Shown here: positions 59,102-64,000 of the stretch, piece after piece
Layout: every line of letters begins with the position of its first letter
How positions within the stretch are numbered: the stretch's first letter is position 1
Assembly: GCA_004335635.1 (NCBI GenBank)
Contig: QAXH01005157.1
Span: forward strand, 32,234 to 96,233
Reading direction: 5' to 3'
DNA: 64,000 bases
Source: Chloromonas sp. AAM2
Lineage: Eukaryota > Chlorophyta > Chlorophyceae > Chlamydomonadales > Chlamydomonadaceae
Notes under the pieces: generated by a model
What the model was told of the DNA's origin: nothing
What the model saw: the letters and a program-made list of their open reading frames with translations, nothing else
The model's database searches: none
Made by a program: the position numbers and the translations under genes

Positions 59102-62100
59102 ATGAAGGGTTGCCACAGGAGTATCGGGCAGCAGCGCACACTGCCAGCCCTGCATATTGGAGCATCGCGAACAGCACCGCGCAGGCGCATTGTCCTACGC
59201 GCATCAGCAGGCAGTGAGCCAAGCACTATCTACGACAAGCTCAAAGGCGAGTTGAGCTGTGCAATCCCACACATTGCCTTTGCTCAAGCCAGGACAAAGC
59301 AAGGAACGACTGCATGCTCTGCTGGGTCTAAAAATTGCACGCCTGAACGAATCCCACACCGTCCACTCAGACAGCACACATCTGCACACCCTCACCCAAC
59401 AACCTGCATGCAAACATCAGGCACCCCTTCTGCTGGTATGCTGCAGATTTTACTGTTTATCGCGCTGGGTCAGGGGAACCAGTTCAACTGACCTCCTTAT
59501 GGCAGGTAGGCTGTTCACAGTACAGGCCACGTCTTTTGTTGTCTTGTTTTCTTGCGCGGGCAGACGCACTACAGACGATCATCAAAGCCAATGTACAGTG
59601 GGTTCGATACCAGTGGGTTCGGAACGATATCTCCAGAAGGACAGTTGTGTCCTGGTGGTCACACGCCAACGTAAAATGTGTTATCGAATTGCCTCATGCA
59701 GCCGCGCTCTTTTGTATGTGGATGTGCATGTAACCCCCGTTGTATGTATACAGTCCCTGCGACAAGTCTCTGCAACCAACACCGCCACAGAAGCAGCTAT
59801 ACGTTGCCTCCACACCGATATTCCATTTCAAATAAATCTAGCCTAGCAGCACGTACTCACTCATCCACACTTTCAAGGCTCATAATGAAGACCACACACA
59901 CACATCCTCCACGCCTTGCACTGCGCAAAAGGATGCCGCTGTGCTGCCTGGACGGCTTGCGACTTGCCATATGGCATGAAGAGCAGTACGATTGCACTCG
60001 GATTCAAGTCCTGGATACTCAAGATATGCTTGTGTGCCTCATTGCAGGCAACACCTGGTACGAAAGTGGTTCTACCGTTTCTGTCACACTTCGGTGACTT
60101 GACATCATGGGAGTACGGACAGAAACTGGTGAGGGCCTCTTACAACTATGTATTAGGCCTGGGCATGTCACAAACAGACAGTCAGGCAGCATCAAGCCTC
60201 TGACTCCAAGCGGAGCAGCCGCCATCTGGCCACCCATCGACTTGTTTGAATCTCTGTCCCCTGTTGCTTGTGAGAAGGGCAGGATGCACCACGGCTGATA
60301 GCTCTGCAAAGGTTGACACAGAAGCACACACCAAAGGCGTGACATTGAGCTAGGCACATCCGTACCCTTTTCTGATTACCAGCCTGCTTGCTGAACTCAG
60401 CGTGTTCGCCATAACACCAGCCAAGGGTCGACTGTGTGCTATCTGTAGGTGCGCGTCCTTCCCACCCTGGAGGCGTCCGGTGTCAAGGTCTTTGCCGTGG
60501 GGCTGGGCACACCCAGCAATGCACAGGTGAGCAGACAATGTACATGATCCTACAGCATGACAGGGCAGACACTCTAGTGCACCTAGGTCGTGGTAAACTG
60601 AGATTGTATCGTTCTTGTAAAGTGGACTTCCACATGTGTCCGGGTCAAAATCGGCATCGCTTCTCACACCTGCAGCGTATCAAGATGGGCAGAAACTACC
60701 ATCATGTTCTGTTCTCGGAGCAAGGACGTTCACATGCTTCCGTGTCCAAGCAGGCTCCACAAGCATCACTACTGACCTCTGCTCACCAGCGGCCTGGCCT
60801 GTCCCCTCGCAGGAGTTTGCCAAGAACCTGCGGTTTCCAACGGAGAACCTGTTTGCCGAGCCCTCAGGGGCCCTTTACTCGTAAGTGCAGGGGCACAGGC
60901 CTGATTCACACAACGGGAGAGGGCCACAGAGGCCTACAAGCTGGACGGCATCAGATTGTGCAGTGAAGGGCACAGTCGGCAGTGCCAGTAGTGCATGGTG
61001 TGAGACACTTGCATGCAGGGTCACAACAGCGAGCACCAGCCCTGTTGTACCAACTCCAGCAGTTTGTATCTCGCTAAACCAGCTCTGTTGGACGGACATC
61101 CATCGTTCACCCACACAGGCACTGCCGACTGAGTGTAATGTGTGCATGCTGCCTGTACTTGAAGAAGGGAAAAGAGAAAGGAAGAGAACGGCGTATGTAA
61201 GTAGGCCGAGCAGTTCAGCCAATAGCTGCCTGTGCTGTACAGGGCGCTGTCAGACAAACATCAGGCATGAACTGACAAAGGCAATAAGGCTCAATGTGGT
61301 GGGTGCATGCTGCTTGCCCTGCACAGGGCGCTTGGCTTCAACCCAGGCTTCTTGCCAGACGTCGATATGTCGCCTTACGCCAAGCTGCTGCCCATGCTGG
61401 CCGGCATCGGCAGCCCGGGAACTGTGCAGGAGGTGCTGAGGGGCTACGTGGGCGACTCAGGGGCCAAGCCCGTGTTTGACAGCCCAACACCCTTCGATAT
61501 CCTGGGCACTGGGTGGGTGAGAAGGAGTGAGGAGTAGCACATGACACATTTGATGCATGCGTGCCTTTCTGTGCCAAACTTCTGTGCCCACTTCTAATTT
61601 CTATGTGCAACCCTGTGTATAGAACTACTTTCTACGCCATGGTACAACCCTAGACATGTGTGTGCAGTCTGCTACTGCACCATGCATGTGCATCTTCATG
61701 CATAAATGCTTTGTGATGCATCTACTGTGTGCGCTGTAGCTATCATGAGCCTGTTTGCATGCCAGAGCGTAGCATGTGTGTGCCGAGCGCCCATGCAGGT
61801 ACCAGAGGCCGTTTGAGCTTGCCACTCTGAGATTATTCAACATGATCGGCGTGTTGAGACAATGTGAGTTCAAGCGCTGGGTTGCTCATGCGTAAGTTCT
61901 GTGCATGTGGATAACGCACATGAGCGACTTGCACCAGTGGGTAGTGCATGCTGGGTGGATTAGCGTTGCAAGTGTTGCACCACTTCTGATGGCACACACG
62001 TGACCTCCAGGACAGACAGGGCTGTGATCAACGCACGCCCTTGAGATGCTAGACAAGGCATGCAGCACTGGCACGTGCAAGCAGTGCAAGCAGTTAAGCA

Positions 62101-62758
62101 CTGATCCAACACCAACGTGACAATGGCACAAATTATGGCATATTTTTAATTGTTTGTGTTTCAGGGAAGGACCTGGCTCCGGGGGGCAACCTCCTGATTC
62201 AGCAGGGCGGCACGATTGCCTTTGACGGCCAGGAGGTCATCTTCAGGCACGATGACGAGGGGATCCTCAGGTAAGCCCAAAAATAAAACAAATAATCAGA
62301 ACGATAATCAAAATCAATAATAACAATGACCACTTTTGAATAGCTCATTCGAGTTCAGCATCATTGAAATAATCACTGCACTTGCTCGATAAGTTACTTC
62401 TCCTCCTGGCTGGCTCCATGTCGCCTCCTGCCCTCACCCACCATGTAGCAATGGCGCCCGTACAGACCCATCGCATGCAACGTACCCACCCGTAAGGACT
62501 TGCATGCAACGGAAGCCTGTTCTCAGCGTTCTGGGTATCCTGTGTGGACACTCAACGTGACATGCGCATGACTGGCAGATGTCTCTGGGTGGTGTCATAA
62601 ACCTAGCCTGGCCCCGGTATTTCACCTGTCTGATGTCCCTCACCGTGCCATCTGCTTGCAGGTACGCAGACGTTGACGCCCTGCTGCGAACAGTCCTGAA
62701 GGCCGAGGTGACGGACACTGTCACAGATGTCACAGTGGTGGAGGGAGGCAGCCTGTGA
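59102..62758 (+). CDS. AhpC/TSA-like thioredoxin-fold protein, probably plastid-targeted, without peroxidatic cysteine
   Basis: Exons 59102-59246, 59447-59505, 60048-60128, 60449-60526, 60813-60880, 61327-61512, 61799-61863, 62165-62270 and 62662-62758 join to 294 residues. The first 40 residues are rich in Arg, Ser and Ala with no acids (ending RRRIVLRASAG), like a chloroplast transit peptide. The mature part matches a cyanobacterial and plant group related to AhpC/TSA peroxiredoxins: FTVYRAGSGEPVQLTSLW, VLPFLSHFGDLTSWEYGQKL (76-95), VFAVGLGTPSNAQEF, AGIGSPGTVQEVLRGYVGD, YQRPFELATLRLFNMIGVL and QQGGTIAFDGQEVIFRH. Where related enzymes have a Cys-x-x-Cys or Cys, this protein has Asp85-Leu-Thr-Ser88, so peroxidase activity is unlikely. 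In phototrophs such proteins have been linked to plastid functions, but the role is unknown. Intron 1 needs a GC donor (59247) to keep the frame. The upstream in-frame extension to 58931 is open but looks non-coding. Intron 2 holds dispersed repeat R2. Confidence 0.88.
59565..59970 (+). repeat. Dispersed repeat R2, long copy (intron 2 of the thioredoxin-fold gene)
   Basis: Two blocks match the copy at 63268-63585: CTACAGACGATCATC through CGATATCTCCAGAAGGACAG at 59568-59655, and AAGGATGCCGCTGTGCTGCC at 59930-59970. GGTTCGATACC at 59608-59618 fits the consensus of a tRNA B box, so a tRNA-related SINE is possible. Confidence 0.6.
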
Positions 62759-62923
62759 GCAAGACGCGTTGGACGAGCGGGTTCTGGTTGCAGCTAGCCC
62801 TACATCAGGCGTTCGAGGTCCAGTCCAGATACGAACGATGTACAACAGTCTTTCTGGAGCCGAGTGATCAAGTATGCTCAGTTGAAGGTACTGTGTGCCA
62901 TGCTGAACAGTGCAGCACAAGTT

Positions 62924-62949
62924 AGCAGTCTCCCCGGACTGAGGGCCAT

Positions 62950-62995
<46 letters not shown>
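62924..62995 (+). repeat. Retroelement-like 3' end with CA tail, copy 3
   Basis: AGCAGTCTCCCCGGACTGAG, then GGCCATGTAACA, then about 44 bp of pure CA repeat. The join matches 36541-36605 except that the tail is CA instead of CAA. It includes a TGTAA 190 bp after the preceding stop codon, which could serve as that gene's poly(A) signal. Confidence 0.55.
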
Positions 62996-62996
<1 letters not shown>

Positions 62997-63267
62997 GTGA
63001 CTTGGCTACTGCACACGGACCTTGCCCCACAGACCGCCATCGGTGGTCGGCTGGTTTGACTGAGGGGCAAGGTCCGCCGTTCACCACTTAGGTACTGCAC
63101 ACGGGCCTTGCCCCACAGCAGTCTAAGACTGCCTTGTATCATCATCATCATCTACATCATCACCACTGCGTTTCAAAGAAAACCGAATCGGCTCAGGTGC
63201 AAGCTCGCTGGGGAGCAATCCTTATCGCTACCTAGCATTTGGGATGATGATTAAATCACACGGGCTG

Positions 63268-63585
63268 ATGCACTACAGGCGATCATTGAAGCCAATGTGA
63301 AGTGGGTTTGATACCACTCAGAACGATATCCCCAGAAGGACAGGTGTGTCTTGCCATGCCAAAATGAGACGATTGAGATGCTGGGCTTGAAAATGATCAC
63401 TCGCTTTGTTGAATGGTCACGATTGTTCCTTAAAACTGAATGCAACTCGGCCTCATAACACAGCATATACGATGTCTTTCGCTGAGATGCACCAGCTTTG
63501 AGCTGGTCCGTTGTGCAGACCGCTTCAGCCTGCGCTTCAGCACTGTGCAAGAGGATGCCGCTGTGCTGCCTGGACGTGGCTGTTA
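63268..63585 (+). repeat. Dispersed repeat R2, copy 3
   Basis: CTACAGGCGATCATTGAAGC through CGATATCCCCAGAAGGACAG at about 63276-63345 and AGGATGCCGCTGTGCTGCC at about 63551-63580 match 59565-59970 in the same order with a shorter spacer. Confidence 0.65.
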
Positions 63586-64000
63586 TTTGATACCTGACAT
63601 GTGGCCAAACCTGTGCACTTCTCCATACCATAGTAGGAATTTGGCTCTGGTGTAGATGGTAGACCGTTGAAGCGTGATGGTTTGCTTTTTGCTTTTGCCT
63701 GGCGGTGGTGTGTAAACATGGCATCACACATGTTGCGCACACAACTCTTCAGCAGCGCTGCTCATGCTCAGCAGGACAAATACACTGCGTAATGAGATAA
63801 CAGATAGAAAACAGTGCTGCAGTGCTGGTGCTTGCGATTGAGTTTTCGATGATGCTGCAGTGAGGTTTCTCAAGCGTTCTGAGGTGCGGCGATGCTCGCC
63901 CGACATGGCAGCAGTAATAATCCAATGACTATACAAAGCGAACAGCAACATATGGCCATCTCCGCACTGCGTCGCGTACGTTTCCCGTACACGTACATGT

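Larger units (their letters stand above)
62759..64000. other. Terminal intergenic region with repeats, no gene seen
   Basis: Contains a retroelement-like end with a CA tail, a GGGCAAGGTCCG-type duplication near 63005-63125 that shares CCTTGCCCCACAG, and a copy of repeat R2. Open frames at 63251-63742 on the - strand run through R2 and are not conserved genes. Confidence 0.5.

Noticed and set aside
59604..59622. Possible tRNA gene from the GGTTCGATACC core
   Set aside because: No cloverleaf arms or A box could be built around it, so it is treated as part of repeat R2.
63251..63742. 163-residue open frame on the - strand
   Set aside because: It runs through dispersed repeat R2; similar reverse frames in the other copies are not conserved as protein.

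Overview
The window reads as nuclear DNA of a flagellated green alga (Chlorophyceae, Volvocales-like). I cannot name the species. Evidence: nine protein genes split by many short GT-AG introns (two probable GC-AG), Ala/Gln-rich low-complexity coding, octotricopeptide (OPR) repeats that are typical of these algae, TGTAA-type poly(A) signals after several stops, abundant CA/GT/TA microsatellites and minisatellites, and three genes of cilia-associated families. There are no operons, CRISPR arrays, rRNA or convincing tRNA genes.

Each gene below was rebuilt exon by exon from splice sites and codon phase; the models close in frame with a stop. Order: (1) 0.5-7.0 kb, +, CCA-adding tRNA nucleotidyltransferase-like, convergent with (2) 7.8-11.5 kb, -, a SPATA4-like calponin-homology protein with a long Pro/Gln/Gly/Tyr linker. 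(3) 11.8-24.7 kb, +, a giant low-complexity membrane-anchored protein (gene A, about 2660 aa). (4) 26.8-30.7 kb, +, its shorter tandem paralog (gene B, 845 aa), whose C-terminus is an OPR array. (5) 31.3-37.5 kb, -, a secreted SGNH/GDSL hydrolase. (6) 38.6-47.0 kb, -, a roughly 1300-aa coiled-coil protein with a WW-like segment and repeated Leu-Pro-x-x-Trp motifs (gene D). (7) 47.5-52.5 kb, +, a SHIPPO/STPGR (sperm-tail PG-rich repeat) protein, head-to-head with gene D. (8) 53.3-58.6 kb, -, CCT2, the beta subunit of the TRiC chaperonin. (9) 59.1-62.8 kb, +, a plastid-type AhpC/TSA-like thioredoxin-fold protein without the catalytic cysteines, divergent from CCT2. The rest is introns, intergenic DNA and repeats.

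The genes are mostly housekeeping or cilia-associated and do not form one pathway. The SPATA4-like gene, gene D (tentatively) and the STPGR gene suggest a loose ciliary neighbourhood. The most novel item is the A/B pair: both share an N-terminal leader, hydrophobic segments, a Lys-Cys-Asp-Leu-Pro repeat and a Tyr-rich exon, but B ends in RNA-binding-type OPR repeats whereas A lacks them and has multiplied the Tyr-rich exon.
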